Assembly: GCF_047807365.1 (NCBI RefSeq)
Contig: NZ_JBLOUI010000050.1
Coordinates: 1-15,881 of the forward strand
Reading direction: 5' to 3'
Origin: Peptacetobacter sp900539645
GTDB taxonomy: Bacteria > Bacillota > Clostridia > Peptostreptococcales > Peptostreptococcaceae
DNA length: 15,881 bases
Part shown: positions 1 to 7,991 of the stretch, in pieces
Layout of the letters: each line of letters starts with the position of its first letter
How positions within the stretch are numbered: position 1 is the first letter of the stretch
Made by a program: the position numbers and the translations under genes
Notes under the pieces: generated by a model
Databases searched by the model: none
What the model was told of the DNA's origin: nothing
The model's input: the letters and a program-made list of their open reading frames with translations, nothing else

Positions 1-45
1 AATTGTGGAGCTAAATTTGAATACAAAAAAACTGACAACCGTTAG
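1..45 (+). CDS. C-terminal end of a truncated gene, zinc-ribbon-like tail
   Basis: The first 14 codons of the window read NCGAKFEYKKTDNR and then a TAG stop at 43-45. The string NCGAKFEY resembles the second half of a zinc ribbon of the CPxCGxxF type, so this may be the end of a small zinc-ribbon protein whose body lies left of the window. A strong terminator starts 15 bases after the stop, which supports a real gene ending here. The other two plus frames give a longer low-complexity peptide or an early stop. With so few residues the family cannot be named. Confidence 0.4.
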   Translation, partial: NCGAKFEYKKTDNR

Positions 46-59
46 GTGTCAGTTAAAGG

Positions 60-108
60 TACTGTCATAAGAACACCTTTTAAAGGTGTTCTATGGCAGT
101 ATTTTTTT
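60..108 (+). terminator. Strong factor-independent terminator
   Basis: Arms at 60-80 and 82-101 pair over about 20 bp with one G-T wobble and one bulged A, and a run of seven T follows (102-108). The tight turn lies in TTTTAAA. A second, weaker hairpin at 31-53 (ACTGACA arm pairing with TGTCAGT) sits just before it and overlaps the stop codon of the truncated upstream gene. Together they end transcription of that gene. Confidence 0.85.
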
Positions 109-170
109 ATTAAATTTATTGTTTCAAATATAATTAATATAAGAGAAAAATTATTTGTGGATAAAGACAG

Positions 171-204
171 AAAAATAGCTGATATCGAGATATCAGCTAT
201 TTTT
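171..204 (-). terminator. Perfect 15-bp palindromic terminator, probably bidirectional
   Basis: A 15-bp perfect stem (171-185 with 190-204) has a 4-base loop CGAG. It has A-tracts on its left arm and T-tracts on its right arm, so either strand gives a stem ending in U residues. It lies 45 bases past the stop of the minus-strand gene at 250-909 and is its likely terminator. It could also catch read-through from the left. Confidence 0.75.
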
Positions 205-249
205 TACTTATAAGAGGTATGGTTTTGATTTATATTATAAATAATTGAA

Positions 250-909
250 CTAGGCTATATTGAAGTGAACTGCTAATGCAGAGTTTCTTTCTTCACGAGA
301 TAGAGTATGTCCTTTTCTCATTATTATAGAGTAACGTTTTCCTTCGATGAAGAATAATAGTACTTTTTCATCTCCAAAGTTAAATTCTCTATATCTATCA
401 AATGGAGTATTTCCAAGTTCAAGAAGTTCTTTTGAACTTATGCTATTGTAGTCAAGTTTGAAGCTCTTGTCAGCTTTGAATATAACGCTAAGTGGAGTTT
501 TAGCTTCTCCTTCTTCGTATAATTCATGTTTTTCTGCTATCATTTCATTCTGTGCATCAGATAAAGTAACAGGTATGAATTCACCATTTTCGTCTTTTAC
601 TAAACCACCGTTTATATCCTGTTTGTATACTAGATGAACATCAGCTTTAGGTACATCTACCATTTTTTCGAAGTGAACGTACTGTCCAGCATTTTCTATG
701 AATCCTTCATTTCTTATTTCAAGGAATCCGTCTATTTTTCCTAAGCAGAAAGTAGATATAGAATCCTTAGCGAATTTATTATTGAATGGTAATATTGTAA
801 GCATATCACCTTTATCTTCTAAAACTATTGAATAATCAAAAGCGTAAAAATCTTTGTCTTCCATTCTTAAAAAATTGTACTGTATTATATTTCCTTTCAA
901 AATTGCCAT
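250..909 (-). CDS. Hypothetical protein, 219 residues, family not recognised
   Basis: I do not recognise the family. The product is soluble, acidic and rich in Lys, Glu and Phe. It has no signal peptide, membrane segment, Cys cluster or repeat that I can see. The start is ambiguous. With ATG at 909-907 the Shine-Dalgarno sequence AAAAGGAG abuts the ATG with no spacer, and an in-frame TAA lies three codons upstream. A TTG at 900-898 would give a spacing of about 9 bases, so the true protein may start there with 216 residues. Met16 has no good site. The gene is transcribed away from scfB and sits alone between a palindromic terminator and a 362-base spacer. Its coding nature is supported by the long open frame, the RBS and the terminator. 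No function is proposed. Confidence 0.75.
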   Translation of the reverse strand: MAILKGNIIQYNFLRMEDKDFYAFDYSIVLEDKGDMLTILPFNNKFAKDSISTFCLGKIDGFLEIRNEGFIENAGQYVHFEKMVDVPKADVHLVYKQDINGGLVKDENGEFIPVTLSDAQNEMIAEKHELYEEGEAKTPLSVIFKADKSFKLDYNSISSKELLELGNTPFDRYREFNFGDEKVLLFFIEGKRYSIIMRKGHTLSREERNSALAVHFNIA

Positions 910-1271
910 CTCCTTTTAAAATAAGTTTGAGTATATAAACAAGGAATATACTAAATGTGTTACTCTTATTCCTGCTTACAAACTAATAATAACATAAAAA
1001 TAATAAATGTGCTACAATAATTAATAAAAAAACAAAGATTTTTTTGGAAAATATAAAAAAGAAATGTTAAATAGTATATCATAATTATATATTGTATTAA
1101 ATTGTGTATACAATGTATGCGAAAACTGTAAATTAAGTCACGAATTCAAAAATAAAAGCCGAATGATTGTCCTATATTTTCGCTAATATTGAATTAAATT
1201 GTAAAGATGTGATATAATGAAGGATAGTTTAGGTCAAAAATTAAAAAATTAATATAGATGGAGGAAAGATT
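910..1271. other. Divergent 362-base intergenic spacer without a gene
   Basis: This very AT-rich spacer holds the 5' ends of both divergent genes. I found no open frame with an RBS and no Cys-rich small peptide on either strand. On the minus strand, the leader of the hypothetical gene has a 7-bp inverted repeat (930-936 with 946-952, AGTATAT/ATATACT). A possible minus-strand promoter (TTGTAG near 1020 with a weak -10 about 16 bases downstream) is too poor to call. At 1101-1114 there is an operator-like imperfect palindrome, ATTGTGTATACAAT. The scfB promoter is listed separately. Confidence 0.6.
1189..1218 (+). promoter_or_regulatory. SigA-type promoter of scfB with extended -10
   Basis: A -35 of TTGAAT (1189-1194) is followed by an 18-base spacer and a perfect -10 TATAAT (1213-1218). 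A TG at 1210-1211 forms the extended -10 motif TGATATAAT. The start point would fall near 1225, giving a leader of about 45 bases before the scfB start codon. No riboswitch-like fold was seen in that leader. Confidence 0.75.
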
Positions 1272-2654
1272 ATGAGTATGATACATAAATATTCAATGAA
1301 TGGATACAACATAGTATTAGATGTTAATGGTGGATCTGTTCACGTTGTAGACGATGCTGCTTATAGAGTATTAGATTTCTACAAAGAAAAAACTAAAGAA
1401 GAAACAGTTGAATTATTAAAAGATGAATTTACAAAAGAACAGGTTGAAGAAGCTTGGGATGAAATAGCTAACTTAGAAGAAGAAGGACTTCTTTATACAG
1501 AAGATAACTATCAGTTCCACCCAGCATTTGTTCATAGAGAACCAGTAGTAAAAGCACTTTGCTTAAATGTTGCACATGACTGTAACTTAAAATGTAAATA
1601 CTGCTTTGCTAAACAGGGTAACTTCGGTGGAAAACCTGAATTAATGAGCTTTGAAGTAGGTAAAAGAGCGTTAGATTTCCTAGTTGCTAATTCAGGAAGC
1701 AGAAGAAATCTTGATATAGACTTTTTCGGTGGAGAACCGCTAATGAACTTTGAAGTTGTAAAACAGTTAGTAGAATACGGAAGAAGTATAGAAAAAGAAC
1801 ACGGTAAAAATATGAGATTCACTATAACTACTAACGGACTATTATTAAACGATGAAATAATAGACTACATAAACGAAAATATGCACAATGTTGTACTTAG
1901 CTTAGACGGAAGAAAATCAGTAAATGACAACATGAGAATGACTATAAACGACAAAGGAAGCTATGATGTAATAGTTCCTAAAATGCAGAAATTAATAGAA
2001 AAAAGACCAAAAGATAAATATTACTACGTAAGAGGTACTTTCACTAGAGAAAACTTAGACTTCTCAAAAGATATACTTCACTTTAGAGATTTAGGATTTG
2101 AACTTACTTCTGTTGAACCAGTTGTAGACGATGAATCAAACCCATTTGCATTAAGAAAAGAAGATTTACCACAGATATTTGATGAATATGAAAGATTTGC
2201 AGCAGAACTAGCTGATAGACAGCTAGCTGGAGATAAATTCAAATTCTTCCACTTTATGGTAGATTTAACTCAGGGACCATGTGTAATAAAAAGAATAACT
2301 GGATGTGGTGCAGGTAATGAATACCTATCAATAACTCCAAATGGAGATATATATCCATGTCATCAGTTCGTTGGACAGGAAGAATACATAATGGGTAATA
2401 TAATGGATGAAAAAATAGAATTTCCAGAAGATCTTCAGAAAATGTTCAGAGATGCTCACGTATACAACAAAGAAGAATGTAAAAAATGTTGGAATAAATT
2501 CTACTGTTCAGGTGGATGTCATGCAAATGCATTAAACTTCAATGGAGATATAAACAAACCATATGATTTAGGTTGTGAAATGCAGAGAAAACGTACTGAA
2601 TGTGCAATAATGATACAGGCTAAATTAATGATGGAAGGTCAGGACGAAGAATAA
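1272..2654 (+). CDS. scfB: SCIFF peptide maturase, radical SAM/SPASM thioether-forming enzyme
   Basis: Members of this family use S-adenosylmethionine and iron-sulfur clusters to form thioether bridges in the Cys-rich SCIFF precursor peptide (ScfA). The 460 residues show the expected layout. An N-terminal peptide-recognition-like region spans about 1-90. The radical SAM cluster motif CxxxCxxC is at Cys104, Cys108 and Cys111, followed by GGEPL at 153-157. A SPASM domain has Cys at 337, 345, 363, 403, 406, 412, 416, 435 and 444, enough for two auxiliary clusters. The start has GGAGG at 1260-1264 with a 7-base spacer; a second ATG two codons on is less well placed. All 14 Gln codons are CAG, suggesting good expression. 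The gene shares one base with the next gene. The scfA precursor gene, normally directly upstream, is not in the spacer before it. The family call is firm from overall sequence resemblance; peptide maturation here is inferred. Confidence 0.93.
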   Translation: MSMIHKYSMNGYNIVLDVNGGSVHVVDDAAYRVLDFYKEKTKEETVELLKDEFTKEQVEEAWDEIANLEEEGLLYTEDNYQFHPAFVHREPVVKALCLNVAHDCNLKCKYCFAKQGNFGGKPELMSFEVGKRALDFLVANSGSRRNLDIDFFGGEPLMNFEVVKQLVEYGRSIEKEHGKNMRFTITTNGLLLNDEIIDYINENMHNVVLSLDGRKSVNDNMRMTINDKGSYDVIVPKMQKLIEKRPKDKYYYVRGTFTRENLDFSKDILHFRDLGFELTSVEPVVDDESNPFALRKEDLPQIFDEYERFAAELADRQLAGDKFKFFHFMVDLTQGPCVIKRITGCGAGNEYLSITPNGDIYPCHQFVGQEEYIMGNIMDEKIEFPEDLQKMFRDAHVYNKEECKKCWNKFYCSGGCHANALNFNGDINKPYDLGCEMQRKRTECAIMIQAKLMMEGQDEE

Positions 2655-3148
2655 TGATAAAATCATTTTGCGGTATAGAACCACAGATAGAAGAATCTGT
2701 ATATGTATCTGAGTCTGCTGATATTATAGGAAAAGTAAAAATAGGAAAAAATTCTAGTGTATGGTACAATTCAGTAATAAGAGGTGACGATGAAGAAATA
2801 ATCATCGGTGAAAATACCAATATACAAGATGGATCAGTACTACATGGAGAAGAAAAAACTATAATAGGAAATAATGTAACTATTGGTCATAGAGCAATTG
2901 TACATGGTGCTAAAATAGGTGATAATTCTCTTGTTGGAATGGGAGCTATAGTTTTAGATGGTGCAGAAATAGGAGAGCATTGTTTAGTTGGAGCTGGAGC
3001 ACTAGTTACATCAAATAAAAAGTTTGAAGATGGTATGCTTATAATAGGTTCTCCAGCAAAAGCAATAAGACCATTAACTGACGATGAAAAGAAAAATTTA
3101 GAAAAAAGTGCAGCTTTATATGTAAAAACTGCAGAAGAACATAAATAA
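2654..3148 (+). CDS. Gamma-carbonic-anhydrase-like hexapeptide-repeat protein
   Basis: This 164-residue protein belongs to the gamma carbonic anhydrase / PaaY-YrdA group of left-handed beta-helix trimers. Hexapeptide repeats (I-G-x-N-x-x pattern) run from about residue 10 to 135, and a helical C-terminal tail follows. The metal ligands expected from archaeal Cam are present as His64, His79 and His84, with Arg43, Asp45 and Gln58 in the conserved positions around the site. It lacks the acidic loop of classical Cam, as most bacterial homologues do, so carbonic anhydrase activity is possible but unproven; metal-binding or acyl-related roles are alternatives. The ATG overlaps the scfB stop in TAATG, and there is no strong independent RBS, so translation is probably coupled to scfB. 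A terminator follows, making a two-gene unit. Confidence 0.88.
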   Translation: MIKSFCGIEPQIEESVYVSESADIIGKVKIGKNSSVWYNSVIRGDDEEIIIGENTNIQDGSVLHGEEKTIIGNNVTIGHRAIVHGAKIGDNSLVGMGAIVLDGAEIGEHCLVGAGALVTSNKKFEDGMLIIGSPAKAIRPLTDDEKKNLEKSAALYVKTAEEHK

Positions 3149-3159
3149 ATAGATTTTAT

Positions 3160-3191
3160 AGAGATGGGAAAATTAACCCATCTCTTTTTTT
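3160..3191 (+). terminator. Terminator of the scfB two-gene unit
   Basis: A perfect 9-bp stem (3160-3168, AGAGATGGG, with 3177-3185) has an 8-base loop and is followed by a T-run to 3191. It begins 11 bases after the stop of the gamma-carbonic-anhydrase-like gene and separates that unit from the ubiB-hisS block. Confidence 0.88.
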
Positions 3192-3197
3192 ATTTAT

Positions 3198-3227
3198 TTG
3201 TGCGAGAGAATGATAATGTATGATAAA
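3198..3227 (+). promoter_or_regulatory. Weak candidate promoter for the ubiB-hisS block
   Basis: Since a terminator lies just upstream, a promoter must lie in the 70 bases before ubiB. The best candidate is TTGTGC (3198-3203) with TATGAT (3219-3224, spacer 15) or GATAAA (3222-3227, spacer 18). Neither pairing is close to consensus, so the position is tentative. Confidence 0.35.
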
Positions 3228-3262
3228 ATAAAATTAAATATATAAAGATGGGCGGTGAAATA

Positions 3263-4933
3263 ATGCGAATAAGTTACAGACATATAAAAAGATATAAAGA
3301 AATTGCCCAGGTTATGGTTAAATACGGATTTAGTTTTATTATAGAGAGAATAAATAAAGAGGGATCTGGAAGTAAGATAGATGTATCATCTTCAGAGCCT
3401 AAAGATGATATAAAAAATATGACATCTGGTCAAAGATTAAGGTTAGCACTTCAAGAGCTGGGACCTACTTATATAAAAATGGGGCAGATTCTCAGTACAA
3501 GACGGGATCTTTTAGACCAAGATATGATAGATGAGCTTGTTAAGCTTAGAGATGATGTTGAAACATTTGATACTGATGTAGCTATGGCAATAATAGAAGA
3601 AGAAACTGGAAGAAATATAGATGAAATATTCTCTGAGTTTGATAAAGAACCTATAGCAGCAGCATCAATAGGACAGGTATACAATGCTGTTTTAAAAGAT
3701 GGTGAAAAGGTTGTAATAAAAGTACAGCGTCCAGATATAGAAGAAACTATAAAATCTGACTTAGAAATATTAAAAAGAGTATCTGGATCTATTCAGGATA
3801 TTATAAAGGACTATAATATTGATATGAAAGAAATGCTGGAAGAACTTTCTAGTCAGCTATTGAGAGAATTAGACTACAATTTTGAAGCTGTAAATGCTGT
3901 AAAAATGAAGAGAATTTTCCAAAATAGCGACGAGGTGTATATTCCAGAGATGCATATGGAATATACTACTAAAAGAGTTCTTATAATGGAAAGAATAGAA
4001 GGAATAAAATTAAGTGATATAGATTTAATTAAAGAAAAAGGTTGGGACACTAAAAAAATAGCGCACATAGGAGTTAAAGCTTTTTTAAGACAGGTATTTG
4101 ATTATGGATTCTTCCATGCAGACCAGCATCCAGGAAATATATTTGTGCTTAGTGAATCTCAAATAGCATATATAGATTTTGGTATGATCGGAATGGTAGA
4201 CAATAGAACTCTTAATTTTTTAAATAAATTTGCACTTGCGGCATCAGAGAAAAATGTAGATAAGATAGTTAGAGTTCTTACTGAAATAGATGCAATAGGT
4301 GAAGAAACTGATATAGAGGGGTTCAAAGGTGAAATGCTGTATATGATTCACTATTATTACGATATACCGCTTGAAAGAATAAGCATAGGAACAGTATTAA
4401 ATGAGATTTTTAGATTCTTTAGAAAGTATAAAATAACTATGCCACCACAGTTGATAACTTTAGCTAAGACAATAATTACATTAGAGGGGACAGCGAGAAC
4501 ATTGGATCCTGAATTTTCTGCTAGAGAAATTAGCAAGGCATTTATAAAGAATTACTACAAAAGTAGAATAAATCCTAAAAATATCGCAATGGAAACAAAG
4601 GGAAATATAGAAGATATAGTATTAGATTTAAAAAATCTTCCAAAGCAGATAAAAAATGTTCTAAAAATAATAGAAAAGAACAATGTAAAAATATCTGTTG
4701 AAGAAGTAAAAATGACTAGAATAGAGGATTGTTTAAAGGAATTGACAACACAGATGACTATGGCCCTAGTACTTGCATCTATAATAGTAGGCTCTTCCCT
4801 TATAATTGCATCACCTAATATAGAAAGTAATATGGGAATAAAATATATGGCAATTGCTGGATTTTTCATATCATTTATAATAGGGCTTATTTTAGTCATA
4901 GAAATTGTAAAAGTTAAAATAAAGAAGAGATAG
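3263..4933 (+). CDS. ubiB: UbiB/ABC1/ADCK-family atypical kinase-like membrane protein
   Basis: This is an atypical protein-kinase-like ATPase of the UbiB (ABC1/ADCK) family, which in quinone-making bacteria supports ubiquinone synthesis. In numbering from the start given here, the family-specific KxGQ motif is at Lys72-Gln75 and the Ala-rich nucleotide loop (AAASIGQ) at about 132-138. The ATP-site Lys is Lys153 (VVIKVQRP), the catalytic-loop HADQHPGN is at 285-292, and DFG is at 305-307. Two hydrophobic segments near residues 500-518 and 525-547 should anchor the C-terminus in the membrane. I chose ATG 3263 because GGCGGTGA (3251-3258), close to the anti-Shine-Dalgarno complement, lies inside a longer frame starting at 3248, and no RBS precedes 3248. 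recJ starts 16 bases downstream. The substrate in an anaerobe probably without ubiquinone is unknown. Confidence 0.88.
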   Translation: MRISYRHIKRYKEIAQVMVKYGFSFIIERINKEGSGSKIDVSSSEPKDDIKNMTSGQRLRLALQELGPTYIKMGQILSTRRDLLDQDMIDELVKLRDDVETFDTDVAMAIIEEETGRNIDEIFSEFDKEPIAAASIGQVYNAVLKDGEKVVIKVQRPDIEETIKSDLEILKRVSGSIQDIIKDYNIDMKEMLEELSSQLLRELDYNFEAVNAVKMKRIFQNSDEVYIPEMHMEYTTKRVLIMERIEGIKLSDIDLIKEKGWDTKKIAHIGVKAFLRQVFDYGFFHADQHPGNIFVLSESQIAYIDFGMIGMVDNRTLNFLNKFALAASEKNVDKIVRVLTEIDAIGEETDIEGFKGEMLYMIHYYYDIPLERISIGTVLNEIFRFFRKYKITMPPQLITLAKTIITLEGTARTLDPEFSAREISKAFIKNYYKSRINPKNIAMETKGNIEDIVLDLKNLPKQIKNVLKIIEKNNVKISVEEVKMTRIEDCLKELTTQMTMALVLASIIVGSSLIIASPNIESNMGIKYMAIAGFFISFIIGLILVIEIVKVKIKKR

Positions 4934-4949
4934 AATTGGAGGGGATTAT

Positions 4950-7418
4950 ATGAAAAAGTGGACTCTAATACATAGAGGAAAACCAGGCGTTACAGATGAA
5001 ACAGAAAAGTTTAAACTTTCTCCAGAAATATCTCAAATTCTTGAAAATAGAAACATAAATTCTGAGGAGGAGATAAAATTATTTACAAATCCATCCTTAG
5101 ATTACTTGAGAGACCCATTTTTAATGAAGGATATGGGGAAGGCAGCAGAGCGTATAAAAAAGGCAATAGAGTTAAATGAGAGAGTTTGGATATATGGAGA
5201 TTATGATGTTGATGGTGTTTCATCTACGTCGGTGTTACTTACGTACTTTAGGTCTATAAATTTTAATGTTAAGTATTATATACCAAATAGATTAGAAGAA
5301 GGATATGGAATAAATAAAGAGGCTATAGAGTATATAAGTTCTGAAGGGTGCGATTTAATTATAAGCGTCGACTGTGGAATAACATCAGTAGATGAAGTTG
5401 AATACGCCAATGAACTTGATATAGAAATGATTATCACAGACCACCATGAATGTCAGAGTGAAATCCCAAATGCATATGCGGTTGTAAATCCAAAGCAAGA
5501 TGATTGTAATTACCCTTTTGATATGCTTTGTGGATGTGGAATAGCATTTAAGCTAGTACAGGCACTTACTCCACCAGAAGTATTCAAAACAACAGTTTAT
5601 GATTATATAGAAATAGCAACATTAGCAACTATATGTGACATAGTTCCTTTGGTAGATGAAAATAGAATAATTGTAAAAAATGGTCTAAAAGCGATGAAAA
5701 ATGGACATAATTTAGGGCTTTCTGAACTTATAAATGTATGTGGAGTAGATAAAGAAAAAATTGGTTCTTCTCATATAGGCTTTACAATAGGTCCAAGAAT
5801 AAATGCAGCAGGAAGACTAGGATTTTCTGATTTAGGTGTAGAACTATTTACAGCTACAGATAAGGATACTGCACACGAAATAGCATTGGCATTAGATGAA
5901 AAAAATAATGATAGACAAATGATAGAGATGAAAATCCATCACGAAGCAGAAACAATTATAAAAAATGATCCGTCATATGAAGATGATAAGGTTATAGTTT
6001 TAGCACATGAAGGTTGGCAGCATGGTGTTATAGGAATAGTAGCATCTAAGCTAACAGAAAAATACTACAAACCTACAATACTTATGTGTATAGAAGATGG
6101 AGAGGCAACTGGTTCTGCTAGATCTATAAAAGGGTTTAGTATATTTGATGCCTTAACAGAATGTGCTGATATACTTACCAAGTTTGGCGGTCATGAGCAA
6201 GCAGCAGGTCTTAGCATAAGTGCGGACAAGGTAGCTGAGCTTAGAAGAAGAATAAATGAATCCGCTGATATAAATCTTACAGAAGAAGATATGATAGAAG
6301 AAATCAAAGTAGAATACGAATTAGATGAAAAATCAGCGAATTTTGATTTAATTGAAGAGCTTAGAAAACTTGAACCATTTGGTATGAGCAATCCTACTCC
6401 TAAGTTTATTTTAAGAGATTGCATACTTAGAGATATGAGATTTATGGGACAAAATAGACAGCACATAAAACTAGAAATAGAAAAAGACAATGTATTTGAA
6501 TGTGTAGGATTCAATGCAGCTCATTTAATAGATGGTTTAAAAAATGGAGATAGAATAGATGTATTATTCCAATTAGATGAAAATACATTTATGGGAAAAA
6601 GAAAACTACAGTTCTTGGTTAAAGACTTAAGACTTGCTTACCCTAAATCAGCTACCACAAATATAGATGCTGTTAAACTTATGAATGAATTAATACCCAA
6701 TAATGAAAATAGTTTATATAATATAGAAAGTTTAGAAGAATATAAATTAGGACATATAGATATAGAGGGAGAAAGAGTAGAAAATATATTTGATTTTATT
6801 GAGGATAATACTCTTGTAATAGCAAACTCTATAAATGGATTTTTTAGAGCTAAATCAGATTTAACACTTTTAGAAGAAGAAGTGGAAATATATTTTAAAG
6901 AAATATGTGAAAATGACAAAAAGCATTCAAAAATACATCTGATATTCTCACCTAATATTGATAAAATAGACGTAAAAAGATATAATAATATTATTCTTTA
7001 TGATTATCTGTATACTAGGGATGACTATGGAAAATTATACTCTAAAGTGGAAGATGAATGTAAAATAATAAAAAATTACAATGAAATTGATAAAATTTAT
7101 ATTAAGAGCATAATGGAAAACATAGTACCAACTAGAAATGAATTTGTAAATATTTATAGATATGTAACAAAAAATAGGGGAATTAAATTTAGAATGGACG
7201 ACACGATGAATATATTCAAAATGATTCCTTTAAAGCTATTTGCAATTATCAAGATTTTTAAAGAGCTTGGGCTATTTGATGTGGCAATAGATGAGCGTGA
7301 TTTTGTAAATGTTGAAATGCTACCAAAACCAGATAGTAAGCTTGATTTAAATAGAAGTAAAATTTTAATAAACCTAAATCAAATTAGAGAAAAAGCAAAA
7401 GAAATTTATAATGTTTAA
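4950..7418 (+). CDS. recJ: Single-stranded-DNA-specific 5'-3' exonuclease RecJ
   Basis: RecJ degrades single-stranded DNA from the 5' end in recombinational, base-excision and mismatch repair. The DHH phosphoesterase core is clear, with motif I GDYDVDG at 83-89, Asp141 (SVDCG), DHH at 164-166 and Asp230 (CDIVPL). The DHHA1 domain has the nucleotide-binding GGH at 413-415. An OB-fold region follows (about 455-560). A long C-terminal part to residue 822 is less conserved and rich in Ile, Asn and Lys, as in other Firmicute RecJ proteins that carry a RecJ-specific C-terminal domain. A GGAGGGG RBS lies a few bases before the ATG. apt begins 17 bases after the stop. All catalytic metal ligands that I checked are present. 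Confidence 0.95.
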   Translation: MKKWTLIHRGKPGVTDETEKFKLSPEISQILENRNINSEEEIKLFTNPSLDYLRDPFLMKDMGKAAERIKKAIELNERVWIYGDYDVDGVSSTSVLLTYFRSINFNVKYYIPNRLEEGYGINKEAIEYISSEGCDLIISVDCGITSVDEVEYANELDIEMIITDHHECQSEIPNAYAVVNPKQDDCNYPFDMLCGCGIAFKLVQALTPPEVFKTTVYDYIEIATLATICDIVPLVDENRIIVKNGLKAMKNGHNLGLSELINVCGVDKEKIGSSHIGFTIGPRINAAGRLGFSDLGVELFTATDKDTAHEIALALDEKNNDRQMIEMKIHHEAETIIKNDPSYEDDKVIVLAHEGWQHGVIGIVASKLTEKYYKPTILMCIEDGEATGSARSIKGFSIFDALTECADILTKFGGHEQAAGLSISADKVAELRRRINESADINLTEEDMIEEIKVEYELDEKSANFDLIEELRKLEPFGMSNPTPKFILRDCILRDMRFMGQNRQHIKLEIEKDNVFECVGFNAAHLIDGLKNGDRIDVLFQLDENTFMGKRKLQFLVKDLRLAYPKSATTNIDAVKLMNELIPNNENSLYNIESLEEYKLGHIDIEGERVENIFDFIEDNTLVIANSINGFFRAKSDLTLLEEEVEIYFKEICENDKKHSKIHLIFSPNIDKIDVKRYNNIILYDYLYTRDDYGKLYSKVEDECKIIKNYNEIDKIYIKSIMENIVPTRNEFVNIYRYVTKNRGIKFRMDDTMNIFKMIPLKLFAIIKIFKELGLFDVAIDERDFVNVEMLPKPDSKLDLNRSKILINLNQIREKAKEIYNV

Positions 7419-7435
7419 GTATTGGAGGAAAAAAG

Positions 7436-7948
7436 ATGAACTTAGAATCTAAAATAAGAAATATACAGGACTTCCCAAAACCAGGTATAGGATTTAAAGA
7501 CATAACAACTCTATTAAAAGATGGAGAAGCTTTTAAAGAAGCTGTAGATAGAATAGTTGAAAATTTAAAAGATAAAGATATCGATTATGTAGTTGGACCT
7601 GAAGCTAGAGGATTTTTATTAGGTGCTCCTGTAGCTTATGCATTAGGTGCAGGATTTGTACCTATAAGAAAGCCAGGTAAACTACCTGCAGAAGTAGTTA
7701 GTTTTGAATATGATCTTGAATATGGAACAGATAAAATAGAAATGCATAAGGATTCAATAGAAGAAGGTAAAAAAGTAGTTATAATAGATGACTTATTAGC
7801 TACTGGAGGAACTGTAGAAGCTGCTACTAAGCTAATAGAAAGCTTAGGTGGAGAAATAGTATCTATTCAGTTCTTAATAGAGCTTGAGTTCTTAAATGGT
7901 AAAGATAAACTAAAAGGATACGATGTGGAATCAATAATAAAATACTAA
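7436..7948 (+). CDS. apt: Adenine phosphoribosyltransferase
   Basis: Apt makes AMP from adenine and PRPP in purine salvage. The 170-residue length is standard. The PRPP-binding motif VVIIDDLLATGGT is at 114-126, and the N-terminal FPKPGIGFKDITTLL (13-27) and the GPEARGFLLG stretch (54-63) are typical of the family. GGAGG lies 9 bases before the ATG. It sits between recJ and rel, a conserved Firmicute arrangement that places adenine salvage next to the nucleotide-alarmone enzyme. A 7-bp hairpin overlaps its stop codon. Confidence 0.97.
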   Translation: MNLESKIRNIQDFPKPGIGFKDITTLLKDGEAFKEAVDRIVENLKDKDIDYVVGPEARGFLLGAPVAYALGAGFVPIRKPGKLPAEVVSFEYDLEYGTDKIEMHKDSIEEGKKVVIIDDLLATGGTVEAATKLIESLGGEIVSIQFLIELEFLNGKDKLKGYDVESIIKY

Positions 7949-7961
7949 TCAACAGATTAGT
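7944..7961 (+). other. Small hairpin over the apt stop codon
   Basis: ACTAATC (7944-7950) and GATTAGT (7955-7961) form a perfect 7-bp stem with an AACA loop. It overlaps the apt TAA and has no T-run, so it is not a normal terminator. It may tune mRNA decay or the apt-rel junction, or be chance in AT-rich sequence. Confidence 0.35.
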
Positions 7962-7991
7962 TATACAGATGGAACGGAATAAGGTGGTTTT

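Noticed and set aside
910..1271. A SCIFF precursor peptide gene or a riboswitch before scfB
   Set aside because: No Cys-rich frame on either strand and no recognisable aptamer fold were found; only a promoter and short inverted repeats.
1532..1822. Minus-strand open frame of 96 codons inside scfB
   Set aside because: It is antisense to the radical SAM core, has no RBS, and its composition is that of a complementary-strand shadow. Similar antisense frames in ubiB, recJ, rel, dtd, hemZ, hisS and the Xre-type gene were rejected for the same reason.
3248..3262. Start of the ubiB-like gene at 3248
   Set aside because: No RBS precedes it, and the best Shine-Dalgarno sequence lies within these five codons, pointing to the ATG at 3263.
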